Below, one piece after another: positions 24,990 to 34,782 of a DNA stretch of 64,000 nucleotides (positions within the stretch are counted from its first letter, which is position 1; every line of letters begins with the position of its first letter). A program made the translations under genes and the position numbers. The stretch spans positions 2,563,134 to 2,627,133 of the forward strand of contig NZ_SODU01000001.1 of NCBI RefSeq assembly GCF_004366075.1, written 5' to 3'. Below the pieces are notes generated by a model. The model worked only from the letters and a program-made list of their open reading frames with translations, searched no databases and was not told where the DNA came from. This stretch comes from Kribbella pratensis. Lineage in GTDB: Bacteria > Actinomycetota > Actinomycetes > Propionibacteriales > Kribbellaceae.

Positions 24990-26213
24990 CTAACGGGGCA
25001 GGAAGGTGTCCAGGTATTCGTTGCGGAACTTGCCGGTGGGGTCGTAGTTCGCCGCGAGGGCGGTGAAGTCCTTCACCTTCGGGTAGCGCTCGGCCAAGGT
25101 GGCGGCGTCGGCGGCGAAGACCTTGCCCCAGTGGGGTCGCGCGTCCAGTGGCGCCAGCCGCTCCTCCAAGGCGGCGACGACCGGGCGGACGGCGGTTTCG
25201 TCCTGGATCCAGGTGAAGTGCAGCGCGACCGTGTCGCGGCCCTGGCTCGGGCTCAGCCACAGGTCGTCGGCGGCGATCGTCCGGATCTCCGACACCTGGA
25301 TCACCGGCGCGAACCGGTTGCCCAAGGCCCGCAGTACGTCGAACGCCTCGGCGGCCCGCTCGCGCGGGACGAAGTACTCCGACTGCAGCTCGTCCCCGTT
25401 GCTCGGCGTGAACTCGAGCCGGAAGTGCGGCAGCCGCTCGTTCCACGGTCCCGCGATCCCGCCCTGCTGGGTCGCGTAGTCGGCCGGCATCACCTTGATC
25501 GGGTGCCGCGGCTCGTCGGCGAGCGTCGCGCCCAGCCACTTCGGATCGGGCGCGGTCAACTCCCGCCGCTTGCGCCACACCATCACGTCCGGATCGACCC
25601 AATCGGTGAACGCGCTCACGCTGTACGCGCTCCCCATCACCGCGTCGAAGTCCGTCCCGAGCCGCTCCACCGGCAGACCGTCGTACACCACCTGGCTGAT
25701 CTGGTACGCCGGTTGTACGTCGAGCGTCATGCTCACGGTCACCCCGAGCGCACCGAGCGAGATCACCGAGCCGGCGAAGTCCTCGTCGTCCCGGGCCAAC
25801 GTGACGAGCTCACCGGATGCGTTCACGAACGTGATCGCGCTGACCGCGTCCGCCAGCGGACCGTTGGTGTCACCGGACCCGTGCGTCCCGGTCGAGCACG
25901 CACCGGCGACCGAGATGTGTGGCAGCGAGCCGAGGTTGTGCAATGCCAGGCCCTGGGCCTGCAGCGCCGCCGTGACCTCGCCGTACCGCAGCCCGGCCGA
26001 CACCGTGACGCCACCGTCACCGACCTCGATCACCTTCGGCAGGTCCGCGACGCTGACCAACGTGCCGGTGCTGTCGGCGATCCGGTTGAACGAGTGCCCG
26101 GTCCCGAGCACCCGCACCTTCTCGGCCGCCCCGACCAGCTCCTGCAGCTCCTCGATCGTCCGAGGCCGCTGGAGCTCACTCGCAAAGCTGACGTTCCCCG
26201 CCCAGTTGGTCAC
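24990..26213 (-). CDS. FAD-linked alditol/sugar oxidase (VAO family, alditol-oxidase-like)
   Basis: This 407-aa flavoprotein begins VTNWAGNVSFASELQRP. The FAD-binding PP-loop region is VRVLGTGHSFNRIADST, whose histidine is the usual covalent flavin site in alditol oxidases, followed by GSLPHISVAGACSTGTHGSG. The C-terminal ALO domain ends with RPHWGKVFAAD and FRNEYLDTFLP, typical of xylitol/alditol oxidases (about 415 aa). Such enzymes oxidise the terminal hydroxyl of polyols, producing H2O2. I chose the GTG at 26213; a GTG three codons upstream (26222) is better spaced from an AGG and is also possible. It appears monocistronic. Confidence 0.88.
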   Translation of the reverse strand: MTNWAGNVSFASELQRPRTIEELQELVGAAEKVRVLGTGHSFNRIADSTGTLVSVADLPKVIEVGDGGVTVSAGLRYGEVTAALQAQGLALHNLGSLPHISVAGACSTGTHGSGDTNGPLADAVSAITFVNASGELVTLARDDEDFAGSVISLGALGVTVSMTLDVQPAYQISQVVYDGLPVERLGTDFDAVMGSAYSVSAFTDWVDPDVMVWRKRRELTAPDPKWLGATLADEPRHPIKVMPADYATQQGGIAGPWNERLPHFRLEFTPSNGDELQSEYFVPRERAAEAFDVLRALGNRFAPVIQVSEIRTIAADDLWLSPSQGRDTVALHFTWIQDETAVRPVVAALEERLAPLDARPHWGKVFAADAATLAERYPKVKDFTALAANYDPTGKFRNEYLDTFLPR

Positions 26214-26385
26214 AGCACCCACGCCGACCTCATCTCTCTCGACCCGCACGACCCGTCCCCCGCAGCCTCGCACACCAGCCGCCCGGACACCCGGCGCCGT
26301 CCAGCCACCGGGCCTCGCCCACCTCGGGTGTGCGTCGGCGTGGGAGGCACACCCGCGGCTACGGACAGTGGTTTGATGGCGCGCG

Positions 26386-27384
26386 ATGGCCATCTGCTTC
26401 GGTATCGCCGGGTTCTGGTTCCTCGTCTTCGGCGTCAGCTTCCTGCGGGACCGGCGGCTGTTCAAGAACGGGATCTTCCTGGTCCTCGCGTTGATGTTCG
26501 CCGGCCTCGGGCTGATCTTCGCGGTCGAGACTGTCAGCCAGACCGCCGCCAAGGTGCTGGTGGTCGCGGTCCTGGTCGCGGTTCCGCTGACGATCGCGGT
26601 GCTCGCGGTGTTCCTCGTGGTCAACGGCGTCACGATGCTGCGCCGGGAGCGCCGGCGGCTGTCCAACCTGCTGTCGCTGCTGGTCGGGCTCGGGATCATC
26701 GGCTTCGTGATCTTCAGTGTGCTGGTGCAGAAGATCGGCTGGGAACCGCTGGCCGTCGTACGGTCGGTGCTGCTCGGCATCCTGACCTACATCTCGTTCC
26801 TGTTCCTCTGCTTCCTGGTGTACGCGTTCTTCTACAGCCGGGTGCGCTCGTCGCGGAAGGTGGATTTCGTCGTCGTCCTCGGCTCGGGCCTGATGGGCTC
26901 GCGGGTCACGCCGTTGCTGGCCAGTCGCCTCGACCGCGCGCGGCAGGTGTACGAACGTGCGCTCCGCAAGGGCCGCTCGCCGCAGCTCGTGACTTCCGGC
27001 GGCCAGGGTCCGGGTGAGGACCTGCCCGAGTCGCACGCAATGGCGGCGTACCTCGTCGAACGCGGCGTCCCCGACGACCAGATCATCCGCGAGGACAAGT
27101 CGACGACCACCTGGGAGAACCTGACGTTCAGCCGGGACCTGATGGTCGAGCTGCGGCCGCAGTACCGCTGTCTGATCGTCACGAACAACTTCCACGCCTT
27201 CCGCGCCGCCCTCACCGCCCGCAAGGCGAAGGTCAACGGCCAGGTCGTCGGCTCCCCGACCGCCGCGTACTACTGGCCCACGGCAACGATCCGCGAATTC
27301 GTCGCGATCCTGGCCGGCCACCCGTACATCAACGGCGCCATCTGCCTCCTGATCGCCCTCACCGCAATCCTCCCGCACTTCTGA
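26386..27384 (+). CDS. YdcF-family (DUF218) membrane protein
   Basis: This 332-aa protein has four or five N-terminal membrane helices (about residues 1-145) and a cytosolic or external DUF218 domain (about 160-310). The domain begins VDFVVVLGSGLMGSRVTPLL and includes VTSGGQGPGEDLPESHAMAAY, EDKSTTTWENLTFSRDL and IVTNNFHAFRA, all family signatures. A final helix ends the protein. Relatives such as SanA and ElyC act in envelope integrity. The ATG at 26386 is used; no strong Shine-Dalgarno is seen. Confidence 0.9.
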   Translation: MAICFGIAGFWFLVFGVSFLRDRRLFKNGIFLVLALMFAGLGLIFAVETVSQTAAKVLVVAVLVAVPLTIAVLAVFLVVNGVTMLRRERRRLSNLLSLLVGLGIIGFVIFSVLVQKIGWEPLAVVRSVLLGILTYISFLFLCFLVYAFFYSRVRSSRKVDFVVVLGSGLMGSRVTPLLASRLDRARQVYERALRKGRSPQLVTSGGQGPGEDLPESHAMAAYLVERGVPDDQIIREDKSTTTWENLTFSRDLMVELRPQYRCLIVTNNFHAFRAALTARKAKVNGQVVGSPTAAYYWPTATIREFVAILAGHPYINGAICLLIALTAILPHF

Positions 27385-27396
27385 TCGCCGGGTGCA

Positions 27397-28068
27397 TCAC
27401 CGTCGGCGCGGTTGCACCAGGCCGGACTCGTAGGCGGCGATCACCAGCTGGGCGCGGTCGCGGGCGTGCAGTTTGGCCAGTAGGTGGCCGATGTGGGTCT
27501 TCACGGTGCCGCGGCCGACGTGCAGGTGGTCGCAGATCTCGTCGTTCGACAGTCCGCGGGCGATCAGCGACAGCACCTCCCGTTCGCGCTCGGTCACGCC
27601 GTCGAGACCGGTCAGCGGCGCCTGCCCCGGCTCGGCCAGCCGCGCGAATTCGGCGATCAGCCTGCGCGTGATCGAGGGCGCCAGCAGTCCCTCCCCCGCC
27701 GCGACGACGTTGATTGCCTGCAGCAACTCGACAGGCGGGACATCCTTCAGCAGGAACCCGCTCGCCCCGGCGCGCAGACCGGCGTACACGGCATCGTCGA
27801 GGTCGAACATCGTCAGGATCAGCACCTTGGTCCCGGCCGTCTCCGGCGTGGAGCAGATCCGCCGGGTCGCCTCGATCCCGTCCAGCCTCGGCATCCGGAC
27901 GTCCATGAGTACGACGTCCGGCCGTTCGCGCCGCGCGAGCTCGACCGCCTCGATCCCGTCCGCCGCCTCGCCGACCGTCGTCAGCCCGGGTGTGGTGTCG
28001 ATCAGCACGCGGAAGCTGCCGCGCAGCAACGCCTGGTCATCGGCGACCAGCACCCGGATCTCATTCAT
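27397..28068 (-). CDS. NarL/FixJ-type response regulator
   Basis: This 223-aa protein has a receiver domain with acidic pocket D10/D11, predicted phosphoacceptor D56 in LMDVRMPRLDG, and a conserved Lys in FLLKDVPP. A LuxR-type helix-turn-helix follows (LTEREREVL-like TEREREVLSLIARGLSNDEI). The ATG at 28068 overlaps the upstream kinase stop by eight bases. It is the obvious partner of the kinase at 28061-29161. Targets are unknown. Confidence 0.95.
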   Translation of the reverse strand: MNEIRVLVADDQALLRGSFRVLIDTTPGLTTVGEAADGIEAVELARRERPDVVLMDVRMPRLDGIEATRRICSTPETAGTKVLILTMFDLDDAVYAGLRAGASGFLLKDVPPVELLQAINVVAAGEGLLAPSITRRLIAEFARLAEPGQAPLTGLDGVTEREREVLSLIARGLSNDEICDHLHVGRGTVKTHIGHLLAKLHARDRAQLVIAAYESGLVQPRRR

Positions 28069-29161
28069 ACGGCAGCCGTACGGCGACCTCGAAGCCGCCA
28101 CCCGCGCGCGGTCCGGCACGGTACGAACCGCCGTACACACTCACCCGCTCCCGGATCCCGATCAGGCCGTGTCCTTCCACCACCGCGCCACCTGCACCAT
28201 CGTCGGAAACCTCGAGCTGTACGGCGTTCGCGGCGCCGGTGATCGTGATCTGGCAGCGTGCGGCGCGGGCGTGCTTGGTGACGTTGGTCAGGCACTCCTG
28301 GACGATCCGGTGGAGGGTGAGACCGACGGCCTCCGGCAGCGGCTCTGGTACGTCGACCTTCAACTCGACCTGAACGCCGGTCGACTCGACCCGGCTCACC
28401 AGGTCCGGCAGCGCGGCCAGGCCCGCGGGCGGTGCGAGCTCCGCCGGTTCGCCGGAGGGCCGCAACAGGCCCAGCATGTGCCGGAGCTCGACCAGGGCGT
28501 CGCGGCTCGTGGACTCGATCACCGACAACGCGTCGGACACCTCCTCGGGACGCACCTGCAGTACATGATTCGCGACGCCGGCCTTGACCGCGATCAATCC
28601 CATGCTGTGGGCAACGATGTCGTGCAGTTCGCGGGCGATCCGCAAGCGCTCGGCAGCCACGGCCTGCTCGGCCAGCACCTGCGCCGCGCGGGCAGCGGCA
28701 GCCCGTCGGTCACGGACGACCTGTCCCAGCACCCAGGCGCCGTACAACGCGGCGATGCCGGTGAGCACAAGCGCGGCGCGGGACTGGCCGGCCGGTGCGC
28801 CGGCGACCATGGCGAGGAACAGTACGACGAAGCCGACGGCGCCGGCCACGCCGATCAGGCGGCGGCTGGACAGCGGGCGGTTCGATGACCTCGTGAGCGC
28901 GACGACGTACAGGACGTAGGCGGCAGCGAGCAGCGGATCGCGCAATCCGTCGACTACGACCGCGACCACGGACATCACGGCCACCACGGCGAGTGCAGGG
29001 ACCGGCCAGATCCGCCGTACGGCGATCGGCAGTGCGAGTCCGATCGCGACAAGACCAGGCCCGGTGGACGAGGTGAGCAGGACGAGGACGGCGTACCCGG
29101 CCGCGACGACGCAGTCCGCGACGATCAACTGACGCCGGCTCAATCCGTACTCCTCTGGCAC
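28061..29161 (-). CDS. NarL-type membrane histidine kinase
   Basis: This 366-aa kinase has about five N-terminal membrane helices (residues 10-150) and no large sensor domain. A short coiled stretch precedes the HisKA_3 dimerisation box RIARELHDIVAHSMG with the phosphoacceptor His. The HATPase domain has N-box ECLTNVTKHA, G1 DDGAGG and G2 GHGLIGIRERV. Such short-sensor kinases often sense the envelope. It is coupled to its response regulator and divergent from the secreted peptidase at 29262. Confidence 0.95.
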   Translation of the reverse strand: MPEEYGLSRRQLIVADCVVAAGYAVLVLLTSSTGPGLVAIGLALPIAVRRIWPVPALAVVAVMSVVAVVVDGLRDPLLAAAYVLYVVALTRSSNRPLSSRRLIGVAGAVGFVVLFLAMVAGAPAGQSRAALVLTGIAALYGAWVLGQVVRDRRAAAARAAQVLAEQAVAAERLRIARELHDIVAHSMGLIAVKAGVANHVLQVRPEEVSDALSVIESTSRDALVELRHMLGLLRPSGEPAELAPPAGLAALPDLVSRVESTGVQVELKVDVPEPLPEAVGLTLHRIVQECLTNVTKHARAARCQITITGAANAVQLEVSDDGAGGAVVEGHGLIGIRERVSVYGGSYRAGPRAGGGFEVAVRLPYE

Positions 29162-29261
29162 ACCTCGAACCTAGCCGAGCCGACGGATCACGACCTCGGA
29201 CCGGAGTCCGTCGGCCTGTGGTCCGATGTGCGGCGCGGGGATCCACGAGAGCGTGTCCGGC

Positions 29262-30662
29262 ATGCTGAAACCACTTGCCCTGGCGGCCGGCGTCCTGCTG
29301 GCGCTCAACGCCGCCGTCACCCCACCAGCCCAGGCGACACCGACCCTCGATTGGGGCGAGTGTCCCGGCGGGCCGGGCGAGGTCGGCATCGAATGCGCGA
29401 CCTTGCACGTCCCGGTCGACTGGAGCCGTCCCGGCGGCCGCCAACTCACGCTGACCCTCGGCCGGCTGCCCTCGACCGCCCCGAAACCCCAAGGATCCGT
29501 GCTGGTCAACCTCGGCGGACCGATCGGGATCAGTATCGACCTGATGCGCTCGTACGGCGGCGCGGCGGCGTTCGCCGGACTCCGGCAGAAGATGGACATC
29601 GTCACCTGGGACCTGCGCGGCGGCCCCAACGCCCCGGGGCTGAGCACGAATCTCCCATGCGAGTGGACCGGCGCACGGCAGCCGCGAGTCCCGCGCAACC
29701 AGGCCGAGTTCGACGCACTCGCCGCCGCCAACCGGGCGATCGCGGAGAAGTGCCAGGCGAAGGATCGGCAACTGTTCGCGGCGATGGACTCCGCGAGCCA
29801 CGCGCGCGACCTGGAGGCCATCCGGCGCGCGCTCGGCGAGTCGAAGGTGAACTTCTACGGAGCGTCGTACGGCGGCTTCATCGGGCAGGCGTACGCCGGG
29901 CTCTTCCCGGAGCGCGTGCGATCGCTGGTCCTCGACGGCACCTGGAACCACAGCACCGGCAACTGGGACCGCGAACTGACCCGGCTCGCGCGCGACGTGC
30001 AAACCTTCATGACCCGCTTCTTCGACTGGTGCCGTGGGCAAGAAAACTGCGCCTCGCTGTGGCAGCAAGTGGTGGCGCGAGCTCAGCGCAGTCCGCTGCC
30101 GGCCGGGAGTACGACGTACGACGGCAACGAGATCCGCTGGACCGGACTGCGGCTCGCACGGCTCGGTGAGGCGTCGTACCCGACGCTCTTGGCCGCGCTC
30201 AGGAAGGCTGCGACGACCGGTGACGCATCCGGCTTCGTACCGGCGCCGCCGAACGCGCCGTTCCCATCGGCGCCCTCACCGGGCGTCGTGGAGTGCACGG
30301 ACTGGCCGCATCCGACCAGTCAACGCCAGCTCCAGCAGCAGGTACGACGTATGGAGGCCGCCGCGCCGTACACCGGGATCGCCGGCACCATCCAGCAGGC
30401 GATGCTCAACTGTGTCGGATGGCCCGTGCCGGTCCGCAACCAACCCGCCGCGCTGCCGGACGGCCTGCCACCGCTGCTGATGGCGGGCAACTGGAGCGAG
30501 TACGACTCTGCGACCCGGGTCATCGACCAGGTTCCGGGCAGCCGCGGGATCTACCACGACGGCCCGGGACACACGCTCTACACGTCCAACGACTGCGCCC
30601 GCACCAAGATCGACGCGTACCTGGCCGATCTCGTCGTACCGCCCCGCGGCACCCGCTGCTGA
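29262..30662 (+). CDS. Secreted alpha/beta hydrolase, tripeptidyl-aminopeptidase-like
   Basis: This protein is about 466 aa with a signal peptide (MLKPLALAAGVLLALNAAV, Ala-x-Ala near residue 27). The body matches secreted SlpD/SlpE and tripeptidyl aminopeptidases of Streptomyces. It has an N-terminal ECATLHVPVDWSRPGG segment, oxyanion region LVNLGGPIGIS, nucleophile S202 in NFYGASYGGF, and a C-terminal domain with LLMAGNWSEYD and the likely catalytic histidine in GPGHTLY. The ATG at 29262 starts the signal peptide; an in-frame start at 29226 is less likely. The usual HGGPG appears as LGGPI, a small deviation. Confidence 0.86.
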   Translation: MLKPLALAAGVLLALNAAVTPPAQATPTLDWGECPGGPGEVGIECATLHVPVDWSRPGGRQLTLTLGRLPSTAPKPQGSVLVNLGGPIGISIDLMRSYGGAAAFAGLRQKMDIVTWDLRGGPNAPGLSTNLPCEWTGARQPRVPRNQAEFDALAAANRAIAEKCQAKDRQLFAAMDSASHARDLEAIRRALGESKVNFYGASYGGFIGQAYAGLFPERVRSLVLDGTWNHSTGNWDRELTRLARDVQTFMTRFFDWCRGQENCASLWQQVVARAQRSPLPAGSTTYDGNEIRWTGLRLARLGEASYPTLLAALRKAATTGDASGFVPAPPNAPFPSAPSPGVVECTDWPHPTSQRQLQQQVRRMEAAAPYTGIAGTIQQAMLNCVGWPVPVRNQPAALPDGLPPLLMAGNWSEYDSATRVIDQVPGSRGIYHDGPGHTLYTSNDCARTKIDAYLADLVVPPRGTRC

Positions 30663-30664
30663 GC

Positions 30665-32209
30665 TCAGCGGACGCGGACGGAGACTGACGGACTCTTCTG
30701 GACGTTGCGGCCGTCGCTGACCTCGAGGTGGTACCACAGCTTCTGGCCGCTGGTCAGGCCGGAGTCGGTGACCGAGGTGACGGTCGGCTTCGTCCAGGAG
30801 TTCGACGTACGAGACCAGCTGCCGATTCGCGTGCGGCCGCGGTACACCAGGTAGGTGAGCGTGAGGTTGTCGCGGTCGAGCACGGTCGGGAAGGCGATCG
30901 TCACCTTGTTGACCCGCGCGCTGGCGACCTTGGGCGCGGCCGGTCGCGCCGGCGCCGCACCACCCGGCGCGTTCGTGAACCGGGTCAGCCCTTCCTGCGG
31001 TACGCCGTTCACCTTCGTGAAGTCACCACCCGCCCAGAGGTCGTTGCCACCGGACGCGAACGCGAGCGGACCGACGAGGGTCGTGCCACCGGCGGTCGCG
31101 TCCGGGAACCACGGACCGAGCTTCCCGGTGATCGCGCTGTAGACGAGGAAGTGATGCATCCCGGTCTTGTCCGGGAACGCTCCGTCCGCGCTGCAGTCGT
31201 GGGCGTGCGAACCCTTGTACAGCCAATTCCCGATTGCCTTGATCGCCTCGGTCGCGCCCCGGCACTTGCTCTGCCAGAGCAGCTTGCCGGTCGTGGCGTC
31301 CGCGGCCAGCACCCCGTCGTAGCAACCCACGCTGAGCGTGCCGGCGTTCGACGCGAAGACCTTGTTTCCTTGGACTTCGATATCCTTGACCCGGCTGTCG
31401 CACTCCTCGGACTTCGGCGGGATCGCGGCGGCGGCGGGCATCGAGAGCGCGGCGCCGGTGGCGGCGTTCACCATCGCGAGCGCGTGCACGTCGCGGCCGC
31501 CGATCCGGGTGAACCCGCCGCCGACAAACGCTCGCTTGCCGTCGGTCGACAGCTCGATCGCATGGACGTCGTCGTTCGCGTTCGGGCTCCACGCCAGCAG
31601 CGCCCCGCTGTTCAGGCTGACCGCGGCCGCCCGGCTGCGAGCCACCTTGTCCACCGATCCGAACGATCCGCCGAGGTAGACAGTGCTGCTGGAGACCTTC
31701 AGCGCCGCGACCCGGTAGTTCACCACCGGGTCCCACCCGGCCACCAGCTTGCCGCTCGCAACATCGAACATCGCCACTCGCGACCGCGGCACCCCGTTGA
31801 CGACGGTGAAGTCGCCGCCGATCACGACGTACCGACCGTCCGGGGAGGTCGCGACGCTCCACACCGGCCCGTTGACCTGCGGCGCGAACCGCGTCGGTAC
31901 GCCGGTGGTCCGATCGAACACCGCGAAGTACTTCCGCGCCACGTCCCCGACCCCACGGGCCTTCCCCGGCGGCCGGACCCGAGTGAACAGACCGCCGGCG
32001 AACACCAGGTTCCCCGCGACGGCGAGCGTGTTGACGCTCGCGTTCGTCTGCCAGGCCGTCTGCTGCACCGACGACAGCGCGGATCCGAACCCGCGCGGCG
32101 GGCTGGCGGCCGCCGCATCAGTCGCTGCCTGAACAGCGGGACCGGACGGAACCAGTGCGGCGGCGCCAACCGCCGCAGCGGTGACGACAGCCAGAACGGC
32201 CTTCTTCAT
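30665..32209 (-). CDS. Secreted beta-propeller protein with C-terminal FN3-like domain
   Basis: This 514-aa protein has a signal peptide (MKKAVLAVVTAAAVGAAALV, Ala-rich cleavage near 30). Repeats of the type VFAGGLFT, VVIGGDFT, VYLGGSFG, AFVGGGFT and LWAGGDFT recur about every 45-60 residues, marking blades of a beta-propeller (delta-60 or PQQ-like repeats). The last 90 residues are a FN3-like sandwich (RVNKVTIAFPTVLDRDNLT to NVQKSPSVSVRVR). An extracellular binding or scaffold role is likely; no catalytic residues are evident. The ATG at 32209 is preferred over the TTG at 32215. The stop lies three bases from the convergent peptidase gene's stop. Confidence 0.82.
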   Translation of the reverse strand: MKKAVLAVVTAAAVGAAALVPSGPAVQAATDAAAASPPRGFGSALSSVQQTAWQTNASVNTLAVAGNLVFAGGLFTRVRPPGKARGVGDVARKYFAVFDRTTGVPTRFAPQVNGPVWSVATSPDGRYVVIGGDFTVVNGVPRSRVAMFDVASGKLVAGWDPVVNYRVAALKVSSSTVYLGGSFGSVDKVARSRAAAVSLNSGALLAWSPNANDDVHAIELSTDGKRAFVGGGFTRIGGRDVHALAMVNAATGAALSMPAAAAIPPKSEECDSRVKDIEVQGNKVFASNAGTLSVGCYDGVLAADATTGKLLWQSKCRGATEAIKAIGNWLYKGSHAHDCSADGAFPDKTGMHHFLVYSAITGKLGPWFPDATAGGTTLVGPLAFASGGNDLWAGGDFTKVNGVPQEGLTRFTNAPGGAAPARPAAPKVASARVNKVTIAFPTVLDRDNLTLTYLVYRGRTRIGSWSRTSNSWTKPTVTSVTDSGLTSGQKLWYHLEVSDGRNVQKSPSVSVRVR

Positions 32210-32316
32210 GAGCAAACCCCCAAGGGTCCGCTCCGGCGGAAGATGCCGACCCCATGATCCGATGACAATGCGCGGTCAAACGATAACTGTCGGCACACGC
32301 ACTTCGCGGCCCGGGG

Positions 32317-34659
32317 TCAGCTGCGGTAGCGGCGGCCGGGCCGGCAGCCCGCCAGGGTGTGGGTGCCGGTGCCGCTGACGTGCGGGATCAGGCCGTAGTA
32401 GATCCGGGGTGCGCCGTCGAGGGTCAGCGTCGCGTTGCCATTGGTGACAGGCAACGTCCGTGCCTGCCCGATCGCATCCAACTCTCGTACGGCGGAATTC
32501 GCGGAGACTGTCAGTGGCGTCTTGGTCGGCCACGGGTCGACCCAGACCTCCGGTGCCGGGAAGTGCCAATCAGTGCGCCGGCCCGCCGTGTTGAGGATGT
32601 ACCCGTCGGCCCGGTTCCACAGCACGACCGCCGGTCCGTCCGGGGTGTCGAACCACAAGCCGGACGTCAACGGATCCGCAAACGTCAAATGCCCACGGAA
32701 GACGGCCTGGTCGAGCACCCGGGCCGCCGTCGCGTACGCGAGCAGCGACGGCTTCGGGCTCAGATCGCGGTTCATGAGGCCGAAGTGGTACTCCACGTTG
32801 TCCGGGTCCGCGATCTGCGGCATCCCGAGCACACTGTCGTGGAACTGGTACCAGCACACGCACCGAATACCCTCGGCCTTGGCCAGTGCCAAACTCAACA
32901 GCACGTTCTCCGCGGCATGCCGGTAAGTGTCGTGCCACCAGCTGTTCGGCTTGGTCGCGGCGTACGCCTCCGTCAGCCAGATCTCCTTCTCACCGTGCTG
33001 CGCCATCAGAGCCTTCAACTGCTTCAGGCCACCGTAGAAGTTCCAGTAGGCCCCGGTGGAGCCAGTGCCCCAGTCGTCGCCCGGTGGGATGTAGTCGGGC
33101 GTGAAGTTGCCGCGACCCGGGTGATAGGCGAAGGCATCGATCAGATCCCAGCCGCCCGCAGCGATGAAGTTCTCGACCCACGGCTTGTCCATGCCGGCCA
33201 GCCCGTTGTTCATCAGCTTCACGGTGTCCCCGGTGACGGCCCGGCGGTTGAACACCGGCCGCATCACCTTGTCCAGATAGGCCTGTGCGGCATCCCCGGT
33301 GTTGAAAGGGCGGTTCAGTTCGTTGCCCACCTCGAAGTACCCCGCACCCGCACCGGCCGCCACGGCCAGCTTGTCCGCGGCCCAGGCGGCCGCCTCGGCG
33401 TCGGTCACGGTCAAGGACGGCTGCAGCTCGATGTTGTGCCGCATCCCGCGCGCGTCGAACGCGGACGGCGGCAACCCGGGCCCACCGTCGTACGCGATCC
33501 GGACCAGACTGATACCAGCTCGCTGCCACAGATCGAGTACGGCGTCGGCGCTCGGCCGCTGGAGCCACGGGTAGTTCGCGATCGCGAACATGCTGTCCGC
33601 GCCGGCCTGATAGTCGTACGTCGGCAGTACGGCGAAATTGGTCCGCGCGAACGCCTCGTCATCGCCGGACCGGACCGCCACCTCGGCCAGTGCGATCCCG
33701 CTGGCCGGCGCGGTCAGGTTGAAAGTGTGCTGCCAGGTACCGGCCGCGGTGACGCTTCCCGTCACGGTGGTCGAGGCCAGGAGTGCGCCGTCGAAGCTGC
33801 GCATCCAGAGCTCGAGCTCGACCGACTTGGCCGCGCCGCCGTTGGCCACCAGCGCGGTGAGCGCCATCGGTGCACCGGCCGACTCGTACAGGTTGAAGGC
33901 GCTGTTGGTGGTGAGCTCGATCCCGAGCTCCCGGCCGCGGCCGATCGTGGCAGTCGCTGACGGGCGAGTCTCGGAGAAGAAGAAGTCGGCCCGGCTGGTC
34001 CAGCCGCCGGCCGGATCCACCACGCCCGGTGAGTGCACCCAGGTCGCGTTCGTCCAGGACTGCCGGGAGCGGTCCAGCAGAAAGAGACCGTGCAGGCTGG
34101 AGCTCCAGGTCGACGTGTGCGCGACGCCGACGGTGTCCTCGTACGGGATGCCGCCGCCCGCGTCGCGGACCCATTCGGTGATCGCGATGTAGTCGTCCGG
34201 TGCCGTCGGCGCCTGGATCGCGCGGCTGAACAGGAACCCGTCCGGGAGCAGCGTGTTCGGCCCGGTGATCCGCCATTCGAGCCGGGCATGCGACGTACCG
34301 ACACTGAACCAGCCGGTGACGACCGTCGAGCCGGCGACGGCGTCGAAGATGTAGTCCATCCGGATCGCCGGCGTACCGTCCGCGAGCGCGCTCAGCGTCG
34401 GGGTGCCGCCGGTGGAGGTCAGGACGCCGGCGACGCTGTCCTTGACCTGGAACTTCGACCCGACCGACCGCGTGACGCCACCAGCGTCACGGATCGCGAG
34501 CCGGCCGCCGGGGCTGGCCAGCAGGCTGATGCCGCCGGCCGTCAGGGTCACGTCACCGGCCGCGGCGAACGCGCTGATCGGGGTCGCTTCGGCGACCAGT
34601 ACGACGCCGGCCGCGAGCGCCGCGCCCAGCAGGCCGCGGCGGCTGAGGGTGGAGGTCAT
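32317..34659 (-). CDS. Tat-exported glycoside-hydrolase-like protein, clan GH-A fold
   Basis: This 780-aa protein has a twin-arginine-type signal (TLSRRGLLGAALAAG) and an N-terminal beta-sandwich of about 370 residues. A TIM-barrel region follows, with GYFEVGNELNRPF (candidate acid/base E447) and EKEIWLTEAYAATK (candidate nucleophile E564). The 117-residue spacing and Asn-Glu context fit clan GH-A retaining glycosidases such as GH39/GH5 relatives. A C-terminal beta-domain completes it. AGGAG precedes the ATG, and a LacI-type operator sits just upstream of that. It is divergent from lacI and a sugar ABC system, so it is probably induced by the same oligosaccharide. The specific family is unassigned. 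Confidence 0.82.
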   Translation of the reverse strand: MTSTLSRRGLLGAALAAGVVLVAEATPISAFAAAGDVTLTAGGISLLASPGGRLAIRDAGGVTRSVGSKFQVKDSVAGVLTSTGGTPTLSALADGTPAIRMDYIFDAVAGSTVVTGWFSVGTSHARLEWRITGPNTLLPDGFLFSRAIQAPTAPDDYIAITEWVRDAGGGIPYEDTVGVAHTSTWSSSLHGLFLLDRSRQSWTNATWVHSPGVVDPAGGWTSRADFFFSETRPSATATIGRGRELGIELTTNSAFNLYESAGAPMALTALVANGGAAKSVELELWMRSFDGALLASTTVTGSVTAAGTWQHTFNLTAPASGIALAEVAVRSGDDEAFARTNFAVLPTYDYQAGADSMFAIANYPWLQRPSADAVLDLWQRAGISLVRIAYDGGPGLPPSAFDARGMRHNIELQPSLTVTDAEAAAWAADKLAVAAGAGAGYFEVGNELNRPFNTGDAAQAYLDKVMRPVFNRRAVTGDTVKLMNNGLAGMDKPWVENFIAAGGWDLIDAFAYHPGRGNFTPDYIPPGDDWGTGSTGAYWNFYGGLKQLKALMAQHGEKEIWLTEAYAATKPNSWWHDTYRHAAENVLLSLALAKAEGIRCVCWYQFHDSVLGMPQIADPDNVEYHFGLMNRDLSPKPSLLAYATAARVLDQAVFRGHLTFADPLTSGLWFDTPDGPAVVLWNRADGYILNTAGRRTDWHFPAPEVWVDPWPTKTPLTVSANSAVRELDAIGQARTLPVTNGNATLTLDGAPRIYYGLIPHVSGTGTHTLAGCRPGRRYRS

Positions 34660-34672
34660 CGACTACTCCTTT

Positions 34673-34690
34673 GATAATGCGCATCTTCAG
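34673..34690. promoter_or_regulatory. LacI-type operator, glycoside-hydrolase side
   Basis: GATAATGCGCATCTTCAG contains the 8-bp palindrome ATGCGCAT and lies 14 bp upstream of the glycoside-hydrolase start. It is an inverted copy (16 of 18 positions) of the operator at 34783. Binding here would block the minus-strand gene. Confidence 0.7.
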
Positions 34691-34782
34691 ATTTGATGGA
34701 CGGAACATTCCCAGCCCCGAACTCCCACGTCAAGAGGTCATTGCGCTAAGGACTTCGACTGGGCTATGGTCGCCGCAGCTTG

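Noticed and set aside
24668..25066. A plus-strand frame of 132 codons in the MarR/alditol-oxidase gap, containing CPTC
   Set aside because: It runs through the hairpin repeat and into the 3' end of the convergent oxidase, lacks a ribosome-binding site and shows no protein-like pattern. A single CxxC is not enough.
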